DNA from: Chloroflexota bacterium
GTDB lineage: Bacteria > Chloroflexota > Limnocylindria > Limnocylindrales > CSP1-4
Direction of reading: 5' to 3'
Length of the DNA stretch: 44,501 bases
NCBI GenBank assembly: GCA_003158675.1
Contig: PMKN01000089.1
Location: 746 to 45,246, forward strand
Positions 22,355-30,288 of this stretch are shown piece after piece. Numbering within the stretch: the stretch's first letter is position 1; the number at the start of each line of letters is the position of its first letter. The position numbers were made by a program, and so were the translations under genes. The notes under the pieces were generated by a model that was not told the origin of the DNA, made no database searches, and worked only from the letters and a program-made list of their open reading frames with translations.

Positions 22355-23617
22355 TTGACATTCGACAACCTCGGCCTTTCGGCCGATCTTCTCGCCACAG
22401 TAGCGCGAGAGGGATATACCGAGCCGACGCCCGTTCAGAGCGCGGCCATTCCCCTCATCCTGGCCGGCCGCGACGTTCTCGCCGCCGCCCAGACCGGAAC
22501 CGGCAAGACCGCCGCCTTCGTCCTGCCGATCCTGGAGATCCTCCGGCATCACTCCAACGCCGGCTATTCGCCCGCCCGGCACCCCGTCCGCGTCCTGATT
22601 CTGACGCCGACCCGTGAACTTGCGGTCCAGGTCGCGGCAGCGGTCAAGACCTATGGACGCAGCGTTCCGCTTCGCTCCGCGGTCGTCTACGGGGGCACTC
22701 GCATCGACCCGGAGATCAAGATCCTCTGGAACGGTGTCGAGATCCTGGTTGCTACACCGGGCCGCCTGCTCGACCACGTGGGGCAGCGCACGGTGAACCT
22801 GTCCCAGGTCGAGATCCTCGTTCTGGACGAAGCGGACCGCATGCTCGACATGGGCTTCATCCCGGAAGTCCGCAAGATCGTCGGAAACATCCCGGCGAAG
22901 CGCCAGACTCTCCTCTTCTCGGCCACCTTCTCGGACGACGTCCGTCGCCTGGCCGGCGAGTTCCTGACGGATCCGGAAACGGTTGAGGTCGCGGCTCGCA
23001 ATAGCATCGCCGACAACCTCACCCAGGTCCTCTATCCGGTCGACCAGAGCCGCAAGGCGGACCTGCTGATCCACCTGATCCAACGCGACTCCATGGAACA
23101 GGTCCTGGTCTTCACCAGAAGCAAGATCGGGGCCAGCCGCCTGGCTTCGTACCTGGATCGGCGTGGCGTGAGCACCTCCGCAATCCACGGCGACCGCAGC
23201 CAGTCGGAGCGGACACGCGCCCTCGAGGCGTTCAAGGGACGATTCGTCAAGGTTCTGGTCGCCACGGACGTGGCCTCGCGTGGGCTGGACATCGAAGACC
23301 TGCCGTACGTTGTGAATTACGAACTCCCGTACGAGCCGCAGGACTACATCCACCGCATCGGCCGAACCGGCCGGGCCGGCGCCAGCGGAACGGCCATCTC
23401 GCTGGTCTCGCCCGATGAGGTCGACGAACTGCGCGGCGTTCAGCGTTTGTTGCGCAAGGCGATCCCCTGCCAGATCGTGGACGAGTTCCTGCCAGATCCG
23501 GACCGCGAGCCATTGCCCGCGGCGCGACCTCGAGGCGGACGCCCGCAGCGGTCACAATCGCAACGAACAGGCTACCGACAGTCCGGCCTCGGGGCCGCGG
23601 CCGCCGGGGCCCGCTAG
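22355..23617 (+). CDS. DEAD-box ATP-dependent RNA helicase (RhlE-like)
   Basis: 420 residues from TTG 22355. All superfamily-2 motifs are intact: Q-motif (LTFDNLGLS ... PTPVQSAAIP), I AQTGTGKT (45-52), Ia TPTRELAVQ, Ib TPGRLLDH, II LVLDEADRMLDMGF, III LFSATFSDD, IV QVLVFTRSK, V ATDVASRGLDIEDLPYVVNY, VI YIHRIGRTGRAG. The C-terminal tail is short and basic (RPRGGRPQRSQSQRTGYR), as in RhlE proteins that act on ribosome assembly or cold-stabilised RNA. The upstream 34 in-frame codons listed in the ORF track are probably leader. With the cold-shock gene 1.5 kb upstream it fits a cold/RNA-structure response; shared transcription is not shown. Confidence 0.95.
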   Translation: MTFDNLGLSADLLATVAREGYTEPTPVQSAAIPLILAGRDVLAAAQTGTGKTAAFVLPILEILRHHSNAGYSPARHPVRVLILTPTRELAVQVAAAVKTYGRSVPLRSAVVYGGTRIDPEIKILWNGVEILVATPGRLLDHVGQRTVNLSQVEILVLDEADRMLDMGFIPEVRKIVGNIPAKRQTLLFSATFSDDVRRLAGEFLTDPETVEVAARNSIADNLTQVLYPVDQSRKADLLIHLIQRDSMEQVLVFTRSKIGASRLASYLDRRGVSTSAIHGDRSQSERTRALEAFKGRFVKVLVATDVASRGLDIEDLPYVVNYELPYEPQDYIHRIGRTGRAGASGTAISLVSPDEVDELRGVQRLLRKAIPCQIVDEFLPDPDREPLPAARPRGGRPQRSQSQRTGYRQSGLGAAAAGAR

Positions 23618-23650
23618 CCCAGCCGCCGCAGCCAGGAGCCACGACCCACG

Positions 23651-23965
23651 ATGCGCAAGCGCAAAGTGACCTATCCGGTAGCTCGCACGGCCACCAGACA
23701 GCCCAAGACCGCCGGGCTGCCCGGTGACCCCGGATACGTCCGATCGACCGTCGCGAACATCAACCTTGCGGCTCTCGATGTCCGGGACGACCTCGTGGTG
23801 GGCAACCGGGTTAGGATCGGCGGAGGCGGCCTCTACGCAGGCGAACTGGCGGTCATCGAGTCGATCGTGGGCGGCATCATTCCGGCCGCGATGGTCCGGA
23901 CCGACGCAGGCAAGACGCGACGCGTTCGAGCAGTCGACCTGGAGCACGTCGCTCCCGAGAACTGA
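23651..23965 (+). CDS. Small basic hypothetical protein with KOW-like stretch
   Basis: 104 residues. A basic start (MRKRKVTYPVARTATRQPK) leads to a beta-rich part, VGNRVRIGGGGLYAGELAVIESIVGG, with the rhythm of a KOW/SH3-like barrel, and ends KTRRVRAVDLEHVAPEN. The family is not recognised. It follows the helicase by 33 bases on the same strand, so it may be translated from the same message and act with RNA; that is inference. AGGAG lies 12-13 bases before the ATG, rather far, but no closer in-frame start exists. Confidence 0.6.
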   Translation: MRKRKVTYPVARTATRQPKTAGLPGDPGYVRSTVANINLAALDVRDDLVVGNRVRIGGGGLYAGELAVIESIVGGIIPAAMVRTDAGKTRRVRAVDLEHVAPEN

Positions 23966-24378
23966 GCTGGGTTGTGCGGCGCCCGACTGCTAGGTAGCGG
24001 CCACGGCCCACGTGGCGGAGCCGATGGCGCACGTGACGCAATCGGTAGTTCGCGCACTGAGCCAGATGACCTTCTGGCGATTCCGCCGCTTGCGCATGGA
24101 ATCGCCCCGCTACAATTCGCGAGTACGGAATCTGCCGTAGACGGCGAGGATCATCGACGCCGGGTTGGCTGTGGTGAGAAGCGTCGTCGAGGCGGCCCGT
24201 GCGGGTCGGGTCGGCGGTGGAGGATCGTCACCCTCCAGGTTGGTCCAGATGCCGGATGGTCGGCTCGCGGAGAGTTGCCGAACTTCCGGCACCGGAGCGT
24301 CGCTGAACTCCTCGCCATCGGTCCCGATCGCCAGGGCAACGTCAGTTGCCACGTCCGCGGAACGAGGCCCAATACGGG
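23966..24378. other. Spacer with a candidate promoter
   Basis: About 410 bases with no firm gene. A promoter-like pair TTGCGC (24090-24095) and TACAAT (24111-24116), 15 bases apart, reads towards the small zinc-ribbon gene. A minus-strand frame (24110-24352, GTG start) has fairly gene-like codons but a low-complexity translation; I do not call it. Confidence 0.4.
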
Positions 24379-24558
24379 ATGACCGACCAAGGCGATCGCA
24401 TGGACGCTAAGCAAATCCACTGTTCGGTGTGCAAGCACCCCGTGGCCCTGGTAGCCGGCCAGGGACGCCGTCGAGCCGCTCTCATCGAGGATGGCCTGAC
24501 GCTCTGCGACGTATGTGCACCCGCCGGCAATCAGCAGGTGGTTCGGGCCGCGCGCTGA
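24379..24558 (+). CDS. Small zinc-ribbon-like protein
   Basis: 59 residues from ATG 24379 (an ATG at 24400 is also possible). Two CxxC knuckles, CSVCKHPV and CDVCAPAG, are separated by ~28 residues including GRRRAALIEDGLTL, as in tiny zinc ribbons. The target is unknown. It is convergent with the Eis-like gene, whose stop is only 18 bases away. Confidence 0.6.
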   Translation: MTDQGDRMDAKQIHCSVCKHPVALVAGQGRRRAALIEDGLTLCDVCAPAGNQQVVRAAR

Positions 24559-24576
24559 CCCGGCTGGTCCGCGGAT

Positions 24577-25809
24577 TCAGAACTCCTGAGGACACCAGGG
24601 CTGAACGGCCGTCGGGAAGAGGCGGTCGGCCGCAGCCAGTCCCCCCGTCCGCATCTCCACGACCCGTCCTGCACGCGCCAGCGCGGTGGCTGTGAAACCC
24701 CCAAGGAAGATCGACCCCAGATCGTTCGCGTCCAGCGCAACGTCCGGTTCGGCCTTCGTGGCGGTTACATGGGCCCGACCTTCGGCCACTTCCACGGCCC
24801 AGCGGCCGGCGTTCCACGGACAATATTCGTCGCGCAGCTCGAGGATGACTGAGCCGCTCGCTCGACCGTCGATGCCGTAGCTTCGGCCTTCCAGTGCCGT
24901 ATGCACGTCCACGATCCGCAACCACAGGCCGTCGCCCACGCAGATCCCGAGACGACGCGGCTCGGAGGCGAGCAGGAGAACGGGGTGGTCTGCGGGCAGA
25001 CGCCAGGTCTTGAGCGTCCGCGTCAGGTCCACGTTGAAGAGGAACCGCCAGATCTCGCGCGTGCCGCGCTCCGTCGACCCGAGCGCCTCCTCCACGATGA
25101 TCGTGCCGCTGGGGCCTCGGTGTCCCCAATCGGCCTTGATCTTGTAGACCGCGTAGGCTTCCGGGCCTCGGTCCGTTTCGTAGACCACCAGCCGTCGCGC
25201 CTCGCCGCCCTTTGCGTCCTTGTCGACCAGGGGCAGCTGACCAACCCACCAATCCGGAGTCCGCCCCAGGAAGCCGGCCCGCTGCGCGCGCGCCGCCTCG
25301 TAAACGGGCGTCACCAGATCAAGGCCCTCGCCGGCCCGGAGCAGCCGGCACGAACCCTCGACCGGCCACTCCCTGGCGAACCCGGCCGCGGATGTCTCTG
25401 CATCCATGGTGAGTGCGAGCGTCGCCAGGCCGTAGCCGAAGCGCTGGTAGATCGTCCCCTCCGAGGCCCACAGGATGGCCAGCGGCTCGTTGCGAGCGTG
25501 GCAGTCGTCGACCATCAGCCGCATCATGCCGCGCAGAATCCCGCGCCGCCGGTGCGACGGCAGAACGCTGACCCAGGTCACACCCCCGGCAGGCAAATCG
25601 CCGCCGGGTACGCTCAGATTCAACGTGAACACGCCGCCGGTCCCGACGATAGTGTCACCGTCCAGGGCAGCCAGGAAGCGCTCCGGATCGGCGACCTTGC
25701 GAACCCGTTCGATGACATCGTCGGCGGAGCCCTCCCCGAACGCGATCTCCGCGGTCCTGAGGAGTTCCGCGAAACGGTCGGGCGGGCAGGTGCGAATCTC
25801 GACGCTCAT
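24577..25809 (-). CDS. Eis-type GNAT N-acetyltransferase
   Basis: 410 residues from ATG 25809, the usual length for Eis (enhanced intracellular survival) proteins. The layout is an N-terminal GNAT domain with the acetyl-CoA loop VLPSHRRRGILRGMMRLMVDDC, a second degenerate GNAT half (YAVYKIKADWG...EALGSTERGTREIWRFLFNVD), and a C-terminal sterol-carrier-like domain (GSVILELRDEYCPWN...DVALDANDLGSIFLGGFTATAL) ending in the free carboxylate FPTAVQPWCPQEF that serves as general base in the family. YQRFGYGLA supplies the conserved tyrosine. Known members acetylate aminoglycosides and lysines; the substrate here is unknown. The ORF track's 611-residue version reads back through the lipase gene out of frame and is wrong. 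ATG overlaps the lipase stop (ATGA), so the pair is translationally coupled. Confidence 0.93.
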   Translation of the reverse strand: MSVEIRTCPPDRFAELLRTAEIAFGEGSADDVIERVRKVADPERFLAALDGDTIVGTGGVFTLNLSVPGGDLPAGGVTWVSVLPSHRRRGILRGMMRLMVDDCHARNEPLAILWASEGTIYQRFGYGLATLALTMDAETSAAGFAREWPVEGSCRLLRAGEGLDLVTPVYEAARAQRAGFLGRTPDWWVGQLPLVDKDAKGGEARRLVVYETDRGPEAYAVYKIKADWGHRGPSGTIIVEEALGSTERGTREIWRFLFNVDLTRTLKTWRLPADHPVLLLASEPRRLGICVGDGLWLRIVDVHTALEGRSYGIDGRASGSVILELRDEYCPWNAGRWAVEVAEGRAHVTATKAEPDVALDANDLGSIFLGGFTATALARAGRVVEMRTGGLAAADRLFPTAVQPWCPQEF

Positions 25810-26720
25810 GGCGCCAATCTTGACAGAGCCTCGGGCGCTTTGGCACGCAGCCACTCCACGATGAGAGCGACCACCTGGGGCCCTTCGGGTTCGTTCAGCG
25901 TCTCGTGGCGCAGGCCGGGCAGAACGCGCCGATCCACGACGGGAAGCGCGGCCAGCGGCTCGCTGAACTCCGTGGCAACGAGCGTGTCGTCGCCGCCGTG
26001 GATGACCAGTGTCGGAACGCGGAGGCGGCCGAGCTCGGCCCGGGCCCGTTTCATCGCCCCGAACAGCTCCGCTCCAAGGCGGGTCGTCGAGTGGGGCTGG
26101 ACCAGCGGGTCGGCGAAGTAGGCCGCACCCACGGCCGGATCGCGTGACAGCTGCTCGCCCGCGATCGGGTTGGATATGACGAGGGTCGGAGCCACACGAC
26201 TCAGGACGGGGGCGAGCGCGCGCTGCCAGCCGGGGACGCGGGCACCGAGCGGCGGGGCGCTGAGCACGAGCAGGTCCGGCGCGACGCGGTCGGAACAGGC
26301 GTAGGTCAGGGCGACGAGCGCGCCCATCGAATGGCCGAACAGAACGAACGGTCGGCCGGGTGTGCGTACAGCCAGAAGCCGCCCCTGCAGGTCGTCCAGG
26401 AACTCGTCCCACCGGCCGATGTAGACGCGCCTGCCACCCGACAGCCCATGACCCCGGATATCGAAGGCATGGGTGTCCAGCCCCGCCCCGGCCAGCAGTC
26501 GACCGGTTCGCTCGTATCGGCCGCTGTGCTCGCCGATACCGTGCACGATCAACACGCTAGCCCACGGCTCGCCGGCGGGTAGCCAGTGGCGCATGTGCAA
26601 GGGCGTTCCGTCGGCCCCCAGTGCTGTTTCCCCCGGTCCGGCGGGCGACGGCTCGGGGGCCGTGTCGGGTGTCGTCAAGGCTTCGGAAGACCGCGTCGCC
26701 CGACGAGGTGGAGCCGACAT
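25806..26720 (-). CDS. Alpha/beta hydrolase, monoacylglycerol-lipase-like
   Basis: 304 residues from ATG 26720, with GGGAGGG 8 bases upstream. After a disordered start come LHMRHWLPAGEPWASVLIVHGIGEHSGRY (oxyanion HG), FDIRGHGLSGG, the nucleophile elbow LFGHSMGALVAL (Ser), VIHGGDDTLVATEFS (Asp) and LPGLRHETLNEPEG (His): the full triad of the serine aminopeptidase S33/monoglyceride lipase group. Likely substrate: lipid esters. No export signal. The stop codon overlaps the Eis-like start by four bases, so the two are made together. Confidence 0.92.
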   Translation of the reverse strand: MSAPPRRATRSSEALTTPDTAPEPSPAGPGETALGADGTPLHMRHWLPAGEPWASVLIVHGIGEHSGRYERTGRLLAGAGLDTHAFDIRGHGLSGGRRVYIGRWDEFLDDLQGRLLAVRTPGRPFVLFGHSMGALVALTYACSDRVAPDLLVLSAPPLGARVPGWQRALAPVLSRVAPTLVISNPIAGEQLSRDPAVGAAYFADPLVQPHSTTRLGAELFGAMKRARAELGRLRVPTLVIHGGDDTLVATEFSEPLAALPVVDRRVLPGLRHETLNEPEGPQVVALIVEWLRAKAPEALSRLAP

Positions 26721-26809
26721 GTCGCGATCCCTCCCGTTGCGCGCCCGTGGCAATTCATCTTACTCAGCCCGGCGCAAGCGCGACCGAGGGTTCGCGATCC
26801 TCGGCGGGC

Positions 26810-27610
26810 CTACTCCGCCGAGCGGCTGAAGGAGCGAGCCCCCAGGGCGATGGTCGCGAAGGCGAGGACAAACAGCAGGACCAATCCGACCACGATCTCA
26901 CTGTCGCCGTAGTTGGCGTTGAACAGAGCCCGGATGGCCGACACGGCATGGAAGAGGGGGTTGAACTTCGCCACGGTCTGGAGCCAGTCCGGCGCCAGCG
27001 ACATCGGCAGCATCACCCCCGACAGCAGCAGCAGCGGCAGAGCCAGGCCGTTTACCACCGGCGCGAGCGAGTCCTCGCTCTTGAGCACCAGCGCGAGGGT
27101 GTACGACACGGGCGCCATCATCAAGCCGATCACCGCGAGCATCGCGAACGCGACCGCCACGCCGCCGAGGTTGATTTCGAGCCCGAACGGTATCGCCAGC
27201 ACGACCAGGATCAAGCCCTGGCCGAGCAGGAGGACGACGTCGCGCAGGGATCGGCCGACGAGCATGGCCACGCGGCTCATCGGCGTGACGGTCATTCGTT
27301 CGACGACGCCCTCGCGCATCTCGTCGCACAGGCCAAATCCCACGAATGCCGAGCCGAAGAGAGCGGTCATGACCAGCAACCCGGGCACGAAGACGTTGAA
27401 TGCGCCGCCGGGAGGAAAGCCCGGCATCCTGGCGATGTTCGTCAACAGCGGCCCGAATAGCAGCAGGTACAGGATGGGCTGCAGGATGCCCATGATGACC
27501 CACACGGGATTGCGCAGGCTCAGCGTGAGCGAGCGATCGAATATGAGCCAGGTGTCTCGAATGGTTCGCACTGCTTTCTCCCAGGCCGCCGCGTCCCCGC
27601 GGAGCGGCAT
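26810..27610 (-). CDS. ABC-2 type permease of a DrrAB-like exporter
   Basis: 266 residues, six predicted membrane helices (VWVIMGILQPILYLLLFGPLL; VPGLLVMTALFGSAFVGFGL; LLLGQGLILVVLAIPFGL; VAFAMLAVIGLMMAPVSYTLAL; LPLLLLSGVMLPMSL; VVGLVLLFVLAFATIALGA). LCDEMREGVVERMTVTPMSR is the cytoplasmic coupling loop typical of DrrB/NodJ permeases, and FNPLFHAVSAIRALF the late conserved segment. It begins four bases after the ATPase stop and forms one exporter with it. Substrate unknown: drugs or lipids by family. Confidence 0.93.
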   Translation of the reverse strand: MPLRGDAAAWEKAVRTIRDTWLIFDRSLTLSLRNPVWVIMGILQPILYLLLFGPLLTNIARMPGFPPGGAFNVFVPGLLVMTALFGSAFVGFGLCDEMREGVVERMTVTPMSRVAMLVGRSLRDVVLLLGQGLILVVLAIPFGLEINLGGVAVAFAMLAVIGLMMAPVSYTLALVLKSEDSLAPVVNGLALPLLLLSGVMLPMSLAPDWLQTVAKFNPLFHAVSAIRALFNANYGDSEIVVGLVLLFVLAFATIALGARSFSRSAE

Positions 27611-27614
27611 CGTG

Positions 27615-28583
27615 TCAGGCCGCGGTCTCGCGCAGCGAGCGACCGGTCTTCTTGAGGAACACGTCGTCGAGGCTGGGCCGGTGGAGGTCCATGGTCGAGG
27701 GCGCCAGGCCGTGGCCGTCGAGCAGTCGCAAAACGCTTGGCACGGCTTCCTCGCCCTTGTCCACGTACAGCCTCACGAGCCCGTCCTCGAGACCCGCCTC
27801 GCGAACGAACGGCTGGCCGGCCATCAGCTTCACGACCTGGTCGGCGTGGCCGTTGACACCGATCGTGATCACGTCGCCCGCGATTTCGCGCTTGAGTTCG
27901 GTCGGCGAACCTTCGGCGACTATCCGGCCGTGGTCGATGATGGCCAGACGATCGCACAGGGCGTCGGCCTCTTCGAGGTAATGCGTGGTGAGGAAGACGG
28001 TCGTGCCGCCGTCTCGGAGCTTGCGGATCTCGTCCCACATGCGCGCCCGAGCCTGGGGATCGAGACCCGTTGTCGGCTCGTCGAGGAAGAGCATCGCCGG
28101 GCGATGGACCATCCCGATGCCGATGTTGAGGCGCCGCCGCATGCCGCCCGAGTAGGTGCCACACGTGCGGTCCGCCGCGTCCGCAAGTTCGAGCGCGTCG
28201 AGTATCTCGACTGCTCGCTTTCCCGCATCCGCCTTCGACATGCCGAACAGGCGACCCTGGATGACCAGCTCCTCGCGGCCGGTGGCCTCGCGGTACGAAC
28301 CGCCGGCCTGGGCCACGTAGCCGATGCGCTTGCGGACTTCGTTGGGATGCTTGGCGACGTCGAAGCCGGCGACGCAGGCCGTTCCCGCGGTCGGCGGCAG
28401 TAGCGTCGCCAGGATCCGAAGAGTCGTCGTCTTGCCCGCCCCATTCGGCCCGAGGAAGCCGAAGATGTCACCGGCCTCGACGCGGAGATCGACGCCTGCG
28501 ACGGCCTCGACTTCGGCGCCCTTGCCCCGGCCCTTGAAGGTCCGGCGGAGTCCGGTCGTCTCGATGATCGGTTCGGGGCTCAT
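27615..28583 (-). CDS. ABC transporter ATP-binding protein, DrrA-like (daunorubicin-resistance family)
   Basis: 322 residues. Walker A GPNGAGKTT (45-53), Q-loop YVAQAGG, signature YSGGMRRRL (SGGM in place of SGGQ, usual for DrrA), Walker B MLFLDEP (164-170), D-loop GLDP, H-loop TTHYLEEAD. The C-terminal ~90 residues (VITIGVNGHADQVVKLMAG...SLDDVFLKKTGRSL) match the DrrA-type regulatory tail. AAGGAGG stands six bases before the ATG. First gene of the drrAB-like unit, divergent from the MarR-fusion gene across a 154-base region holding a perfect palindrome, so repression by that regulator is likely. Confidence 0.94.
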   Translation of the reverse strand: MSPEPIIETTGLRRTFKGRGKGAEVEAVAGVDLRVEAGDIFGFLGPNGAGKTTTLRILATLLPPTAGTACVAGFDVAKHPNEVRKRIGYVAQAGGSYREATGREELVIQGRLFGMSKADAGKRAVEILDALELADAADRTCGTYSGGMRRRLNIGIGMVHRPAMLFLDEPTTGLDPQARARMWDEIRKLRDGGTTVFLTTHYLEEADALCDRLAIIDHGRIVAEGSPTELKREIAGDVITIGVNGHADQVVKLMAGQPFVREAGLEDGLVRLYVDKGEEAVPSVLRLLDGHGLAPSTMDLHRPSLDDVFLKKTGRSLRETAA

Positions 28584-28669
28584 GCCCGGCCTCCTTGCGT
28601 ATAGGGTCCGGGTCGCAATCCCGATACCTCGATGTCACACTGAGTTGCTGTGAAGTCCATCTTTGTCCC

Positions 28670-28697
28670 TTGCCTTCGCGCCTCACTGCGCTATGAT
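28670..28697 (+). promoter_or_regulatory. Promoter of the MarR-fusion gene
   Basis: TTGCCT (28670-28675) and TATGAT (28692-28697), 16 bases apart, are a good sigma-70-type pair reading towards the regulator. The palindromic operator begins two bases after the -10 box, on the expected start of transcription. Confidence 0.6.
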
Positions 28698-28698
28698 C

Positions 28699-28717
28699 TC
28701 TCTGCGCAGCGCAGAGA
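28699..28717. promoter_or_regulatory. Perfect 19-bp palindrome, probable MarR operator
   Basis: TCTCTGCGCAGCGCAGAGA: nine-base arms around a central A with no mismatch, 20 bases before the regulator's ATG and 115 bases from the exporter ATPase start. Size and position fit a dimeric winged-helix repressor acting on its own promoter and perhaps on the divergent exporter. Confidence 0.75.
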
Positions 28718-28737
28718 ATAGCCAGGGAAGACGAAGC

Positions 28738-29868
28738 ATGTCAAGCGATGGATCGAGAGATGAGCTGGTGGCCGCGGTCCTGTTGGCAACGCGGAAGGTC
28801 GGCAGCCAGGCCGCTCTGTTCAGTCAGGCCGTCGCCGAACGCCTCGGGCTGGCGGGAACCGACGTCGAATGCCTGGACGTGCTCCTTGTGGAAGGGGGCC
28901 TAACGGTCGGCCGGCTGGCAGAGCTGACCGGACTGACCACGGGTTCGGCGACGCGAATGGTCGACCGGCTCGAGCAGGCCGGCTTCGTGAGGCGCGTCCC
29001 CGATCCGGCCGACCGGCGCCGGGTCATGGTCGAGCCGGTGGCCGGCCTCGAGGCCAAGCTCGGGGCCCTCCACGCGTCCATACGACGGACCCAGATCGAC
29101 GCCATCGGCCACTACAACGACGACCAACTCCGGCTCTTCCTCGAATACCTGGACAGCGCCGCCGCGATCCTTCTGGCCGAAGCGGTGAAGATGCGCGCCC
29201 CCAGTGAGGAGCCCGGCGCCGGGGGGAACTTCGCCGCGCGACTCGGCGGAGTGACCGCCGGTCACCTCGTCTTCGTCTCTGGCGCGCCGAACATCGTCTT
29301 GCGCGGCGAGGCCGGCCTCGAGGAGCTATATAAAGCCCATTTCGACGGACCGGTGCCGCGCATGCGCGTCCGCGACGGGGTGGTGACGGTCGCCTATACC
29401 CGCTTCAACTGGTTCGACTGGCGAGCCCAGATTGCCGATCAGAACGTCGAGCTGTCGGCGCACTGGCGAAAGGATCGCGGCGAGATCGCCCTCAACACGG
29501 CGGTGCCCTGGTCGGTAGAGCTTCGAGGCGGGGCGAGCCGGCTGAGCGCGTCATTGCGAAGCGTCCGCCTCGAGTCGTTCGAGATGCGCGGCGGAGCCAA
29601 CCGCGTCAACCTGGAGTTGCCGCAGCCTGTCGGCGTCGTACCGATCCGGATTACCGGCGGCATGAGTCGCCTGCAGATCACCCGGCCGTCGGGGGTCGCG
29701 GCCGGACTCCAGGTGCACGGCGGGATCGCCGAAGTCACGGTCGACGGCGAAACCTTCAAAGGCCGTGGCCAGATCTCGCTTCAGACTCCGGGCGCACCGG
29801 ACTCACTCAACCGATACGAGATCGAGGTCAATGGCGGCGTGGCCAAACTGTCCATCTCGACCTACTGA
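28738..29868 (+). CDS. MarR-family regulator fused to a LiaF/DUF4097-like beta-repeat domain
   Basis: 376 residues from ATG 28738. Residues ~1-150 are a MarR winged helix: LFSQAVAERLGLAGTDVECLDVL, the recognition part LTVGRLAELTGLTTGSATRMVDRLEQAGFVRR, wing PDPADRRRVMV, then a helical dimerisation segment. From ~160 on there is a second module: VTVAYTRFNWFDWRAQIADQNVELS, then turns rich in GGA/GGM (VELRGGASRLSASL, FEMRGGANRVNLEL, RITGGMSRLQITRP, VHGGIAEVTV, VNGGVAKLSIS), the rhythm of the LiaF C-terminal/DUF4097 single-stranded beta-helix. No membrane helix. The fusion suggests that the beta-helix senses a ligand (envelope stress or a drug) and controls DNA binding; that is inference. It is divergent from the exporter genes it probably controls. 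Confidence 0.88.
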   Translation: MSSDGSRDELVAAVLLATRKVGSQAALFSQAVAERLGLAGTDVECLDVLLVEGGLTVGRLAELTGLTTGSATRMVDRLEQAGFVRRVPDPADRRRVMVEPVAGLEAKLGALHASIRRTQIDAIGHYNDDQLRLFLEYLDSAAAILLAEAVKMRAPSEEPGAGGNFAARLGGVTAGHLVFVSGAPNIVLRGEAGLEELYKAHFDGPVPRMRVRDGVVTVAYTRFNWFDWRAQIADQNVELSAHWRKDRGEIALNTAVPWSVELRGGASRLSASLRSVRLESFEMRGGANRVNLELPQPVGVVPIRITGGMSRLQITRPSGVAAGLQVHGGIAEVTVDGETFKGRGQISLQTPGAPDSLNRYEIEVNGGVAKLSISTY

Positions 29869-29889
29869 GGCCGCCGCCAGCCGAGATCG

Positions 29890-30288
29890 CTACTCCCCTG
29901 CCCGCTTCTCGAAGTCAAGCGAGGCCGAGTTGACGCAGTATCGCAAGCCGGTCGGCTTGGGTCCGTCCTCGAAGAGGTGGCCGAGGTGGGCGCCGCAGTT
30001 GGCGCACCGGACTTCGGTCCGCTTCATGCCGAGGGTGTTGTCGGCGTGCGTCGTGACTTTCGACTTGTCGACTGCGTCGAAGAAGCTCGGCCAGCCGGAA
30101 TGGCTGTCGAACTTCTGGCTCGATTCGAAAAGCGTCTGACCGCATACCACGCACCGGTAGCTGCCGGTGTCGTGGTTGTCCCAGTAGGTGCCGGTGAACG
30201 GCCGCTCCGTGTCGGCCTCTTGAGTGACCGCGTACTGGAGTGGCGTCAAGCGCCGCTTCAGTTCCGCCTTGTCGGCCTGGGCCGTCAT
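29890..30288 (-). CDS. msrB: Peptide-methionine (R)-S-oxide reductase
   Basis: 132 residues, cytoplasmic. Repairs the R form of methionine sulfoxide. Zinc ligands are CVVC (46, 49) and CANC (95, 98); catalytic Cys118 lies in GLRYCVNSASL; substrate residues HSGWPSF and HLGHLFEDGP are intact. The position of the usual resolving cysteine (GCGWPSF in many homologues) is Ser/His (SHSGWPSF), so recycling must use another thiol or thioredoxin directly. Its ATG overlaps the stop of the upstream F420 oxidoreductase gene (ATGA), an unusual partnership. Partner msrA is about 10 kb away. Confidence 0.96.
   Translation of the reverse strand: MTAQADKAELKRRLTPLQYAVTQEADTERPFTGTYWDNHDTGSYRCVVCGQTLFESSQKFDSHSGWPSFFDAVDKSKVTTHADNTLGMKRTEVRCANCGAHLGHLFEDGPKPTGLRYCVNSASLDFEKRAGE

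Noticed and set aside
20978-23353. 791-residue minus-strand ORF
   Set aside because: Antisense to the glycosyltransferase and helicase genes, whose motifs are unmistakable; the translation is an Arg/Asp/Gly-rich shadow of high-GC codons.
24110-24352. Minus-strand 80-residue frame
   Set aside because: Codons look fairly gene-like, but the translation is low-complexity, has no ribosome site and no recognisable fold; kept only as a note.
25810-26412. N-terminal extension of the Eis-like ORF
   Set aside because: Overlaps the lipase gene in another frame; family length and ATGA overlap fix the start at 25809.
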